From contig KV918793.1 of the NCBI GenBank assembly GCA_002049455.2, positions 186,001-250,000 of the forward strand: DNA of 64,000 bases. Reading direction: 5' to 3'. Each line of letters opens with the position of its first letter. Position 1 is the stretch's first letter. The notes below the pieces were generated by a model, which had not been told where the DNA came from, did not search any database, and worked only from the letters and a program-made list of their open reading frames with translations. Both the position numbers and the translations under genes were made by a program. Source of the DNA: Porphyra umbilicalis. Taxonomy: Eukaryota; Rhodophyta; Bangiophyceae; Bangiales; Bangiaceae. Below, in pieces: positions 54,732-64,000 of the stretch.

Positions 54732-55184
54732 TATTGCTGACCTCCAAAAAATGGCGGTTGCAGAGTAGTTGCAATCATTCAACAGCGTACGTGGACCAAT
54801 GGAAAGGCTAGGAATCATGTGAGTTCCTTACACAGTCTCCTCATGCAGCTCTGCGCGCTAGAAACGCACATCAGGACCTCAAGAAATCTGAAGAGATTTG
54901 TTGATCTCATGACAAATCACAGGTCTGGACCAGAACCCTCTCCATGCCCTCTCCAGGCCCGAGCAAGCGGCCAAAAAATCTCAGGAAATCTCATTGTGGG
55001 TTGCAATGGATCTGCGTGACCCCTGCAAGACACGTTGATTGGCCTGCAAGTTTACTGGCGGCAACTCTCAGCCAATAGTACGATCGTGGCTTGTCGAACA
55101 GCCAATCCTACTTCATTTCTATGCTGTGTCGTGGGCTCTGCCTCCCTTCTCTCTGCAACCGCCATTTTTTGGAGGATAGCAATA
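54732..55184. mobile_element. MITE family A, copy 2
   Basis: Same ends as the copy at 45090 (TTGCTGACCTCCAAAAAATG and its inverse with one or two changes), bounded by TA at 54732-54733 and 55183-55184. It lies 190 bp past the stop of the helical-repeat gene. Non-coding. Confidence 0.85.
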
Positions 55185-56702
55185 TTAGCGAAGCTTCTAG
55201 TAGGGATCCATTCGTGTTCTCAACGCTCAGGCAGCCACGTTGCATAGAATGGATGGCCCTAGTCGATTTGATGGTCACCCTCTAGGCCATTTGATTGGAT
55301 GGTCCCATCTGCACGCCCAATCAAGAATATCCACGTTTCAGCATTCGATGGCTCACGATCGCTCTGGTCCAGATGGATTACACACGCAAGCGATTACAGA
55401 TTCCGCCAAAAGCGTTTACAGATGCCTTCGGGGAACCCCCACTGTACAGTATACACTCCACACCAAGGCCCAGAAATGGTCAGCAGCGCGTCTGCACTGC
55501 CTCTCCGCTCTCTTCCGTCGTTTCGCCATCTTGTCATCTGGCCCCTCCGTCGGGCCTTTCACACCACCACTTCATCGTCGTCACCGCATCGCCATGCTCT
55601 CTGTTCGACGCGCGCGCCGCAACCGCTCCTTCTTCGGGCCCGCGCTCCGCATCCGCCCCTTTTTTTGCCCCCCCCCCTTCCCCTTTCTTTGCGCCCGCGC
55701 GCCGCATCTGCCCCATTCTTTGCCCCCCTCCCTCCCCCCATCCGAACGCCATGCAAGTCGCGCTGTACTGACGTTCGTTTTTTTCCTCCATGCGTTTCAT
55801 GTCCTTCCCCGTTCCCCCCCCCGGCCCCTGCCGGAGTGTTTACTCATCTCTTGTTCATTTCTTGAGGCATCTGGCGGCCTCCGCTGTCGACCTCCCCCTG
55901 CGTGTGGCGGCGCGCCGGGTGCTGTGCTTGTTTGCTTTACTGACCATTGCTTTATACTGAGAACCATATGATAAAGATGAAGATATCAAATGGGGACCGA
56001 CAATAGGGACGCGACAACTGGAGAAGAGAAAAAGACACAGCGACAACTGGGTAAGAAAAAAGGGACCCAACGCCATGGTGGTCACAAGAGCAAAGGGACA
56101 GGACGACTAGCCGCCATTACAGTGACGAAGCTCGGAATTCTATGACAGCATCGAAAATACATTCTCCCTCAATGTATTGCTGATCCCCCAATTTTGTCCT
56201 CATCGGCCAAGACCGGGACTGCTTTGTAAAACAGGCCAACCTTTGGTCTAGAACAGCATCAAACAGCTGCTGAGTGCATATCTTCGACGCGCCATTGGCT
56301 CTCCAACCGCCAGGTTCGTGCAGAATCGAGATTCTCCGTTTTCTTGAGATATTCTTCCTTTCTCAGTCGTCTCATGTGGTACAGTAGCCCAGAGCAGTGA
56401 GTTATCGAGATTTTCCTCAGGATTCTCAAATAATCTCAGAAAAACGAGTGCGCCGATTGTGCGTTTGCGGGCCGTACGGGCACATTCTGTAAAGATGGGA
56501 CCCGACATGCACTGCTGTTGCTCCTCTTGGCCAATCACAAACGTCCCTGCATTCCAGCTTGTGGGGGGTGGCTCTCCGGCCGTGGTGCGGACACTGTCCT
56601 GCTCACTCCCACCTCGGCCGGGACCAGTGCTTTGCCTGACAGGCGGTGAGTGTTTTCCATATGTCCGACACGAAACAGCAGATCACGACAGGCCGAGAAA
56701 AT
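55185..56702. other. No gene seen; one isolated MITE end
   Basis: Moderate GC with short frames. A C/T-rich stretch runs through 55600-55870. A single TA-TTGCTGATCCCC end of the family seen at 10597 is at 56177; no partner end was found nearby. Confidence 0.45.
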
Positions 56703-56807
56703 GAATGCAGACTGTCACCTCTGAAACGGAGAGCAAGTCCCACGATCTAAGAATATGTGTGCATCACTACACTTCGAGAGTACCCTGTCCTAAAGGCCAG
56801 GAAATAT
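56703..56807. repeat. Dispersed 105-bp repeat, copy 2
   Basis: GAATGCAGACTGTCACCTCT to AGGCCAGGAAATAT, matching 46391-46495 with about 85-90 percent identity by eye and no length change. It overlaps the 3' end of the coiled-coil ORF on the minus strand. Confidence 0.75.
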
Positions 56808-57879
56808 AACATACGGAAGCCTGTTGCCCCGGCCTCGCACAGTCCTCCAGTGTCAGGTACTGCGTCTCCGACGCGAGTAGCAGCTCGGTCCCATCCGACC
56901 GCGTCGCCTCGGCGGCGGCTCGCGACACGAGCATATTGTGTCGCTCGTGCTGGCCGAGGGAGGGCACCTCCGTCGGCGACAGGATGCAGACGGCGACGGC
57001 GGCACCCCGACGCGAGCAGCGGCTCGATCCTAACCGACCGCGTCGCCTCGGCGGCGACTCGCGACACGAGCATATTGTGCCGCACGTGCTGGCCGAGGGA
57101 GGGCACCTCCGTCGGCGCCAGGGTGCAGACGGCGATGGCAGCACCGGCGGCTCGGCAGTCGCGTCCTGCCCCGTCGATCCACTCGACATGACGCTCGCCG
57201 CCATCAGCTCCCGCATCCCTTGGGCGAAACCCATGCGCCACTGGGTGCGGCAGAAAGCGTTACGGGCAGTCGCGCAGAGGTGGTTGATGATGTGCTCACG
57301 TTGACCCAGCTCCATGGTGGCCTTGTCGGCGACTTCACGAATCCTCCTGAGGTCGGTATCCAGCTTGCGGATGCGAGCCTTTACGCGACTGATGGCCTTT
57401 CGAAGCCGGAAGGTGTCCCTGTCTCCCGCCGCCAACGCGCTGGTCCATTTTTGGAGCGACGAGGTGTCCCGCCGCAACCTCTGGGTCAACTGCATTTGCA
57501 TGTCGGCGACAGAGGTGACGCGCCTACGGATCGGCCTGACGTCGGGCGCGTGAGCGCGCAACGACACAACAGCCTCCGAGATGTTGCTGTAGGTCGCCAC
57601 CACCTTGACGACAAGCGCAGCCGCCACCTCAAGGGCGTCCAGGTCGTCAGTAGCGGTCGCAACTAAGACGACTGAGCCCCCCCGCCCGTCAAGCCGCAGC
57701 TGACGACGAAGTTGGCCACCCAAAGCAGCTCCCTGGCGGTGTTGTCGTCGATGGCGCGGCGGACTGGTTGTTGAAAACAAAGCGCGCAAGGGGAAAACCG
57801 ATCCAGAGAGCACGAAGAAGGGTTGCCGGTCAGTAGGAGGTGCCGAGCCGCCTGACACATGCAAAACCCCACACTCCAT
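56767..57879 (-). CDS. Coiled-coil protein of unknown function (possibly transposon-derived)
   Basis: From the first ATG (57879) the frame is open for 370 codons. The credible part is central: LDALEVAAALVVKVVATYSN, RPIRRRVTSVADMQMQLTQR, KAISRVKARIRKLDTDLRRI and EVADKATMELGQREHIINHL, a long charged helical region likely to form a coiled coil, ending FCRTQWRMGFAQGMRELMAA. The C-terminal third runs into a 137-bp duplicated segment (about 56905-57150) and reads poorly, so the true end may be another exon or frame. No homologue recognised. The neighbours are other orphan ORFs of mobile-element character. Confidence 0.45.
   Translation of the reverse strand: MECGVLHVSGGSAPPTDRQPFFVLSGSVFPLRALFSTTSPPRHRRQHRQGAALGGQLRRQLRLDGRGGSVVLVATATDDLDALEVAAALVVKVVATYSNISEAVVSLRAHAPDVRPIRRRVTSVADMQMQLTQRLRRDTSSLQKWTSALAAGDRDTFRLRKAISRVKARIRKLDTDLRRIREVADKATMELGQREHIINHLCATARNAFCRTQWRMGFAQGMRELMAASVMSSGSTGQDATAEPPVLPSPSAPWRRRRCPPSASTCGTICSCRESPPRRRGRLGSSRCSRRGAAVAVCILSPTEVPSLGQHERHNMLVSRAAAEATRSDGTELLLASETQYLTLEDCARPGQQASVCYISWPLGQGTLEV
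56893..57165. repeat. Direct duplication of about 137 bp
   Basis: The segment with CGCGACACGAGCATATTGTG and GCTGGCCGAGGGAGGGCACC occurs at about 56917-57000 and again at about 57057-57140, with roughly 90 percent identity. It lies in the 3' part of the coiled-coil ORF. Confidence 0.7.
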
Positions 57880-58055
57880 ACGAGCCCCACTCGTCGCCGT
57901 GCCCCGTCCACCCGTCCGGCGCACAACGAGCACACACCAGCAAGACAAAGCAGAGCAAACAAAACGCCGGGCGAAGTACTCGGTGCAGCGATCAAAAATG
58001 ACAAACAGTGCGACATATAGAACTGGACGGTAGCGGCGCGAGCGGCGGTGGAGTC

Positions 58056-58607
58056 CTAAAGACCGGGCAGGGCTAGCAGCGTGCCGCCACTGTTTGTGAG
58101 GGTGCTGGTCGGGTCCCCCTCAGACACGTCCGTATTCCCCTCCTCCTGCAGGGCCGTCTCCCCTGCCTCATCCGTCACCTCTGTCGCCTTGCTCCTGGGG
58201 GCATTGAACGCTTTCTTGCGAGGGGCAGGCAGTACGGTCGCCTTGCGCTGGCGGGCCTTGAACGGTCTTTTTGACGGAGCAGGCAGGACGAATGGCACGG
58301 TGACGCAAGCCTCGACCATCGCCCAGGAGTGGTTGCAACACTAGTAGACGACGCGGGTTTTGAACGTCTTTGCAAACATGCCTCCCGGGCAGGGCACCGG
58401 CGGCTAGCCTTGAAAGCGGCGGACGCGCGCGAGAAAAGACCGGTTCTCCTGGTCGGTCCATTCACCTCTCCACCACGGGTCGCGCGCGTCCTTCAAACGA
58501 TGGTGAAACGTCGCCGGGCGGCTCTGCTGCACATCGATGACCAGCGCCGCTCTCTGACGCGTATCGCCTGCTGCTCCGCCGCATAGGTGGGCAGCGCGGC
58601 TACCCAC
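58056..58607 (-). pseudogene. SANT/Myb-like ORF, in-frame stops or unrecognised intron
   Basis: One minus-strand frame reads WWRGEWTDQENRSFLARVRR, the start of a Myb/SANT helix, then meets a TAG near 58404. It goes on with GMFAKTFKTRVVY, a second TAG, and CCNHSWAMVEACVTVPFVLP. From ATG 58319 it stays open to 58056 with the duplicated basic motif VLPAPSKRPFKARQRKAT / VLPAPRKKAFNAPRSKAT and an acidic tail. Either this is a decayed gene or an intron of about 80 bp removes both stops. Likely a DNA-binding accessory protein of a transposon. Confidence 0.35.
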
Positions 58608-58678
58608 TGCTAGGAGACATCCCTTATCGAATCCAGGCGCCGGTCCTCCACTGCGTCGGCAAAATATCCAAGTGCCTG

Positions 58679-59722
58679 ATGGACTTTTTGCTGGCGCTAC
58701 TCACCCCGGCCTTCATGGACACTGCGCGCACCAAGATTTACAAGCTGTTAGGCCGCTACAACTTGGGGGCTATGTACCTGCACGAGTTTGCACGGTTGTT
58801 CGCCATGGTGGTGGCGGTGCCGCGCATCCTCAGCGACGACTGTGACGTCAGCAGCGGTGTCGTCGTCATGCTCCAGGTCATCCAGGTCCTCACCGCGTCC
58901 TGGCGCCGTGCCATCGGCGTCCATCCCAGTGACGGGCGGGAACGTGCCGCGGCTGTCTTGCAGCTGTCATTCTCCCTCTTGGCGCCGATGTACGCCGCAC
59001 TCAAGCCCTTAGACCCTCAGACCAAGAAAGCGGGGGTGCTCAACCTCTATGTGCATGCATCCCTGTCGCATGTGCGTCAGTCCGTCGGTCAGGCGTTTCC
59101 CACGCTTGCTATGGTCTGTCACGACAACATTGAGGGAACGATTGCGGAGATGAACCGCAACGTCCATAGGCGGACCAACAACGTCTCCCGCTGGCAGGTA
59201 GTCGCTAACAAGCAGGCGCTAGACCCCCTAGAGTTTCTCGGCGTCGATGAACGGTCGGTCACAGAGCAGATGCTGTTTACCCGCGAGATTGTGGCATGTC
59301 CGTGCCTTTGTAGAGTGGGATTCTCCGTGATTGATGACGTCAATGCTGTCATGCGCTACGCGTCTAGGGAACCTTCACTCTCCGTTACAGTCGGCCCATA
59401 CGCGCCGTTACCGGCGGCTGCGGAGGTGGACAGGGCTCATGCCACGGTTGCGGCGGCGACGGCCGCCACGGAAGCGGACGCGATTGCAACGGATGCGGCG
59501 GTGGCGGCGGCAGCGGCCGGTACGGCGCCTGTCGCGGTCGAGGACAGCGCCACTGCCGCTGATACTGCCGAGGCGGTGGCCACGACGGCCAAGCAGGCGG
59601 CTGCGACGGCGTCAGACACGGCGGCTGCAGCGCTGCTCGAGTTGGTCGGGGTTGTGCCCCTGCTCCTGTCCCTTGATGCCGAACCGGACACGTTGAAGAA
59701 GGACAACACTCACAATTTGTAG
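58679..59722 (+). CDS. 347-aa protein, probably transposon-encoded, family unknown
   Basis: From ATG 58679 the frame reads MDFLLALLTPAFMDTARTKI to a TAG at 59722. Upstream, the same frame is open back to about 58538 without an ATG and reads YRLLLRRIGGQRGYPLLGDI and PYRIQAPVLHCVGKISKCLM, which looks like part of the protein, so the start is probably in an earlier exon. The middle (LNLYVHASLSHVRQSVGQAF, then CHDNIEGTIAEMNRNVHRRT) resembles the C-terminal part of large transposon proteins of oomycetes and fungi that have an HxxLH-like and E-x-x-N block. The C-terminus is an Ala/Thr-rich helix. I cannot name the family. Confidence 0.5.
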   Translation: MDFLLALLTPAFMDTARTKIYKLLGRYNLGAMYLHEFARLFAMVVAVPRILSDDCDVSSGVVVMLQVIQVLTASWRRAIGVHPSDGRERAAAVLQLSFSLLAPMYAALKPLDPQTKKAGVLNLYVHASLSHVRQSVGQAFPTLAMVCHDNIEGTIAEMNRNVHRRTNNVSRWQVVANKQALDPLEFLGVDERSVTEQMLFTREIVACPCLCRVGFSVIDDVNAVMRYASREPSLSVTVGPYAPLPAAAEVDRAHATVAAATAATEADAIATDAAVAAAAAGTAPVAVEDSATAADTAEAVATTAKQAAATASDTAAAALLELVGVVPLLLSLDAEPDTLKKDNTHNL

Positions 59723-59767
59723 CTAAGCATGGAACGGACGCTGCAGCAAGAGCGTGAGGCCGCACAG

Positions 59768-60637
59768 TAAGGTTGTCATTTACCGATCGGTACGATTTTC
59801 TGTACCGTTTACCGGGCGGTATACCGGTATACCGATATCGTATCGGTATCTCGGTATCATAATTTCTTAAGTAATTTCGACTCTCGGCACTCGACCGGGC
59901 TGCCCACTGTCCCCCAACCAGCGGAACCACACAGACCAAGCCCTTCCCAGGCCCACTCGACCCCATCCCTTCACCCCCACGCCCATGTTTTCCAACGCAC
60001 GCCAAACCGCACTGTTCAATCATCACGCACCAAGGCAAGCATGTCCACAGCTAACTGCTCCCCCGTCCTGCTCCCAACCAAGTGGCGCAGGGGGAACTTG
60101 GCTGCGCGGAAGTTGCGCAACCGCCACACTACAAGCAGAGGAAGGGAAAAGCAAAAGGGCAGGCAGATGAGTGCAGAGGAGTGCGCGCACGGTGCTCAAT
60201 GGTATGGGTGGGGAAGCGGGAGAGCGTCGTGCACCTGCCGCTGTGCGAGGCAGAGCGCGGCGAGCGGCCGTTGCGCGGAGCTGTCCGGACTGGTGCCGCT
60301 TCGATCCTGTGCCTTGCGTCTACGCCGCAGGCCCAATTGAGCCAAAGCAAGGCTGCTTGGCCAGTGACGGTAAGCAGGTGTGGCCACGGGGCCAGGTGGA
60401 CTGGGGTGGTATGCCGGGCTGTGGTACCCGATGCGCCGACGAACGTAGGTGACCTGTTGCCAGTCGGGGACAGGTCAGTCGGCATGGGGGGGGGAGGTCT
60501 CCATGCATTCAATACTTTATCATTACCGTACCGAATCATACCGACGTGTGAGCATGTGGAAAATACCGTTTACCGATCGGTATACCGACCGTTACCGATT
60601 TCGTGTACCGACCGAATTCACCGATCTGCCAACCTTA
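59768..60637. mobile_element. 870-bp hAT-like non-autonomous element
   Basis: Ends TAAGGTTGTCA and, inverted, TAAGGTTGGCA, flanked by the direct repeat CGCACAG (59761-59767 and 60638-60644). TAAGG fits the hAT terminal consensus YARNG, and a 7-8 bp duplication fits hAT. Both subterminal regions hold clusters of ACCGNTCGGT/ATACCG words (59779-59840 and 60520-60620), including TACCGTTTACCG in both. No transposase inside. Confidence 0.75.
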
Positions 60638-60788
60638 CGCACAGCGCCGTATCTGTATGTGTGTGTGCGGTCTGACGTCTGCTGTCAGCGGCGTCGCTTC
60701 CAAGGCAATAGAGTAGCTCGCCGCCGGGACATCCGAATCAGACGAGGACGATGACGATACAGCGGATGAGGTTGCGCCGGGCGGGGCA

Positions 60789-60880
60789 ATGGTGGAACCT
60801 GCGGCGGCAGCGCCACGCGCGGGGGGGCGCACCGGGGCGGCAGGGTCGACGTCGACGGGGTTGTCTTCGTCGGAGGCCGC

Positions 60881-60920
<40 letters not shown>

Positions 60921-61460
60921 AGGAAGGCGACGACCGCCCTAGCTGCAATCGTCCAGCGGGACGAGGAGTTTGAGGATGTGGGCGAGGATGAGCTCCTGCC
61001 GGTGGACTGGATGCCGGGTGAGGATGAGCCCGTGAAGGAGGGCCGTCTCTATCGGCTTGATGGGGTGCTTCTCGACAGTGACGACGACCCAGATGGGGAA
61101 GAGAACGCGACTGTGGCCGGTGGGGACTTCCACGTGATAGGCGCTGACGAGGCTGGCTACGGGGTCTCGTTGCTGCAGGCTGCGGTTGAAGACACTGCCA
61201 TCGCGTCGGTGCTGCCGTCTGCGGATATCGTGAACGCTATCCTGGGGGGGACCATCCCGTACGCGGCTGACGCCGCGGGACGAGAGCATCTGTGTGACAA
61301 GCTGTCGGAGGACCTCATGATGCTGCAGTTGTTTATTGAGCGAGTGCGCGGGCCCGACTTTGTCGCGAGGCCCAGGAGGGATAAGGCTCTTTTGCGTGGC
61401 ATTGCACGGGCCGCCGAGCGCCCCTGTCACCTTCTTCTTTGCAAGCTTATTGCTTGTTGA
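60789..61460 (+). CDS. Acidic 223-aa protein, unknown
   Basis: ATG 60789 to a TGA at 61460. The N-terminal 55 residues are Ala/Gly/Ser-rich with an Ala run. Then EFEDVGEDELLPVDWMPGED, GRLYRLDGVLLDSDDDPDGE, HVIGADEAGYGVSLLQAAVE and LCDKLSEDLMMLQLFIERVR make a globular-looking acidic domain. Amino-acid use is far less biased than in neighbouring shadow frames, which supports coding. It lies 150 bp right of the hAT-like insertion. No homologue recognised. Confidence 0.5.
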
Positions 61461-63122
61461 GGAGGCGGTGACGTCGCGATCGCTTGACTATTCTGCCGCG
61501 GCGAGCGGCAGCGCCAAGGCCGGCGGCAGCGGCGGGGGCGGTGGCGGTGGCGGTGGCCAGGGGGGGGGGGGGGGAGTGCAAACGATGCCATGGTCGAAGA
61601 GGAGGACTGGCTTCCATCCCGCAAATGCCGATGTGGAGTGCGCTGCGGCTGCGTTCCACCAGGTCATGTGCAGCGCACTTCCGGTGCGTTGAGCTCGACG
61701 GCCACGGCGGGGCATTCTTCATCGCGTTGAGACGCTTCTAACGCTGTAAAGCAATACACCCCCGTCGGCCCGGAAAGTTAATCCACATGGGCTTGAAGAA
61801 AAAATTGGCCCTGATGACCACGCACAGGCCGATTTCAGATTCCAATGTGGGTCCCCATTGCCAGCAATGACATTTGCGTCCCTCCCCCAGTGAAGCGCCA
61901 CTGCGCCGGGGAAAAGGCAGGGTCAGCCCGAGGCCTCTGGGCGGCGCGGCCATGAGCATCGCCAGCACCTCGCGCAGCCGCAACACGTGCGTCTCGTGGC
62001 CCGCCACCGTCGCCCACGGAAGCGTGGCGGGGAATTCGGGCTCGGGCACAGTGTCGCCCGTCTAGCCCCGCCGGCGGCGCTTGGGGGCTCCGCCCGACAC
62101 TGGCCGGTCGGTGCGGGCGCGCTTGTCCCCCACGAGGCGCACCGGCGAGCCGCCTGCGTCGACAGGCAGAGGGGGGGGGTGGGCGCACGCGATTGGCGGC
62201 GCTCGCGGCGCTCGCAGGCGCCGGCGCCGCACGCGGGCGGGGCGGCAGCATGTGGCGGCGCACCCCAACGAGTGACGCCACGGCGTCCTGCACGGTGGCA
62301 TGCGCCGCGTCCCGCGCGGAACGCCCACCACGAGACGGGCCGCGCGGCGACATGGTGCTGCAGACGGGGGGTCGACGGGCCAGCGCGGGCAAACGACAGG
62401 GCGGCCCTGCGCGCACCCGCGCAGCCGTGCGAGCCGCGCGCGCATGCACGAGGGCGCCTCGGTGTGGTGGCGACGCCGTCGGCAGAGATCGTAGTCGCAT
62501 CGACCAGTTCGCGTTTATACCCGCTGACGACCGGAAGGGCACCTTCCATTATTTAATCACGTATGTTTGTATGAATATTCTAGCCTGCGGATCTGGTATG
62601 ACGTGGCACATGATTTTCTAATCTGAGAAATCATTGTGTGACGACCTCGTACAGACATTTGCTTGGGTGCTGTTTCCAGCGGGACAACAGGAGCGCCCCG
62701 GCGGGAACGGAAAATACCCCCGACGCCGCAAGGCTGTCCCGAGGCGAGCCGTGATTTTCTTTTCCGGCAAGGATGAAAGTAAGCCTTTATCAGAGCCCAG
62801 TTGTGAAGCGTTGGGGTCAGACGGATATTCATACCTTTTACAGAGTCGGCCCCCCCCTTTGTACCGACGGACGTGTGTCATCCGGGGAAAAAAAGCCACG
62901 TGTTTCGACCGTACCATACAAGCTTTACCGGTGAAACAATAGAGACAGCCCCCGCCGTCACCCACGTTGACCCGACGGATCCACGGGCAGGGGGGGAACC
63001 ATACGGTGGCATCAGCGTGTCCCCGTGTTGCAGCTGCGGTCCGTACGGGGAACCAGCTACCTCTGCGTCCGGCCGCGTCGTGACCACCTGCGCAATGCCC
63101 CGCCACCAGCCGGTGTTTGCGT
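61461..63122. other. No complete gene; possible AAA-like fragment on the minus strand
   Basis: 61738-62049 on the minus strand reads LPWATVAGHETHVLRLREVL and AMLMAAPPRGLGLTLPFP, which recalls the first strand-helix of an AAA module (the VGG...LKE...PPRG pattern of ATAD2-like proteins). It lacks a Walker A and stops soon after. The frame upstream is open except for a TAG at 62062. The rest is GC-rich to 62500 and mixed to 63122, without a convincing gene. Confidence 0.25.
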
Positions 63123-64000
63123 CTAGACACCTCGCGAGCGCTTTGCCGGCCGTCCACGAGAGCCGTCAGCGGCGCCGTCGCCGCCGCCTCCGACGCCACC
63201 ATTGTGCGTGTCGTCGCTGGCGACACCGTCGGCGATGTTTGCGCCGACACTCGGCGCTTTGCCGTCGAGCGCGACGGTGGCCGCCAAAAGGCCCGCCCAC
63301 AGGTCCCCCCCCGTCAGGGCCTGCATGGACAGGAGGGCGCGGGGACTCTCAAACACATGCTCCATAGCGTCGCCGCTCCACTCCGCCGACTTTGTCTGCA
63401 ACGCCTGAGCCGTGCGCGTACGGTCGTCATGTTGACTGGCAGGCGCACACCTGGCCCGAGCTTCAAGGCAAACTTTTCAAGGCACGCCTTGACAATGTGG
63501 GCCCAGTAGGCGGTGCGCTGCGCACCCGTGGCGCATTTGACGGAAAAGGCGGAGGGGAAACTGGCCAGCAACGCAGGACGGGTGCGCCCATCCGTTGTGG
63601 CCAGAACCAGCAGCGGCGAGCCGACGGGCACGTCCCGGAGCGCCGCCTCAAAAAAGCGCGAGTCCGTCGAGTCCCCCGCCGACGGGTCGTCCACCCACAA
63701 GTCTGCGTGGGGGATGAAGAGCACGGCCGGCGCGGCGCACGTGGCGACGTAAATCGGCTCTGCCAGCCGCTGCTGGGGGGTGCGCGCCCCAGCCGCACGT
63801 GTCAGCGACACAAAGCCCGCGTCATAGATCGGCATTGGTGTCAGCGCATGCAGAACCGCACCCGCGACGGTGCCTGGGCACATTCCCTCGTCCCCGTCAA
63901 TGAGCAGTCGCTGGGGCAAAATGGGAAGGTCCGTTGCCAAGCCTCTGAACCCAGTGTCCGCGCCGCACCCAACCGCCGCTGCGGCGGCGGAACGCCCAGG
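63123..64000 (-). CDS. ATAD2/Yta7-like AAA+ ATPase, 3' end of the gene (partial)
   Basis: The frame enters from the right edge and reads RLLIDGDEGMCPGTVAGAVL, HALTPMPIYDAGFVSLTRAA, TPQQRLAEPIYVATCAAPAV, LFIPHADLWVDD, SRFFEAALRDVPVGSPLLVL and ATTDG. This matches the second, degenerate AAA module of ATAD2/ANCCA and yeast Yta7 (LLICG..G.G..HL.PALLH, then P.I.Y.PH...WW, then LL..LPS.SPI.LL.T). The Walker A Lys is absent, as expected for that module. These hexameric nuclear ATPases act on histone H3-H4 in chromatin. After KACLEKFALKLGPGVRLPVN the frame changes near 63410, possibly across a 26-bp GT..AG segment, and continues LQTKSAEWSGDAMEHVFESP to a basic end RPAKRSRGV and TAG at 63123. No bromodomain is visible after the AAA module. 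Confidence 0.7.

Noticed and set aside
1-64000. CRISPR arrays, tRNA and rRNA genes
   Set aside because: Repeats are contiguous or GC-satellite type without unique spacers of constant length; no tRNA cloverleaf or rRNA core sequence was noticed. A dedicated tRNA scan was not possible.

Overview
The window looks like nuclear DNA of a GC-rich eukaryote. It carries a histone H3 gene, plant-type PIF/Harbinger transposases (Plant_tran and DDE_Tnp_4 types), an LTR retroelement array, hAT-like, pogo-like and other TA-flanked miniature elements, TATA and CCAAT boxes, and Ala/Arg/Pro/Gly-biased proteins with almost no visible introns. This suits a Bangiophycean red alga (Porphyra/Pyropia type). That assignment is inference: no organellar or rRNA marker is present to prove it.

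Layout. 1-9 kb: a 180-bp tandem repeat, a SANT-like/coiled-coil protein gene (+), then a Harbinger-type DNA transposon on the minus strand with an intact DDE transposase (3803-5044), its Myb/NAM-like partner (5454-6710), a Pro/Gly/Trp 30-residue-repeat ORF (6767-8482) and a hairpin minisatellite. 9-14 kb: no host gene, but three elements with inverted-repeat ends. 14-27 kb: a second, unrelated Harbinger transposase (Plant_tran type), also damaged by stops, split by an 11.4-kb tandem LTR array (LTR-internal-LTR-internal-LTR) that has no gag or pol and is filled with satellite repeats. 27-33 kb: a (CCG)n expansion, a spaced CCAAT-box array and a divergent histone H3 gene. 33-40 kb: a 3.7-kb minisatellite of 108-bp units, then a second Myb/NAM-like transposon gene and a Pro-rich ORF cut by a solo LTR. 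41-45 kb: a small membrane protein and a serine beta-lactamase-like hydrolase, both on the minus strand. 45-55 kb: a TPM-domain fragment and a roughly 5-kb gene for a helical-repeat (HEAT/ARM-like) protein, bracketed by two copies of one MITE. 56-61.5 kb: a cluster of unrecognised, probably transposon-derived ORFs (coiled-coil, SANT-like, a 347-aa protein, an acidic 223-aa protein) with a hAT-like MITE inside. 62-64 kb: the 3' end of an ATAD2/Yta7-like AAA+ ATPase gene running off the right edge.

Most of the window is transposon and satellite, with a few probable host genes: H3, the serine hydrolase, the TPM protein, the helical-repeat protein and the ATAD2-like protein. Two features stand out. 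The histone H3 has Arg in place of both Lys9 and Lys27. The retroelement's two internal regions differ in length by exactly three 922-bp satellite units. Reading frames of several otherwise convincing genes change only inside long G or C runs, which points to consensus indels in the assembly rather than to dead genes.
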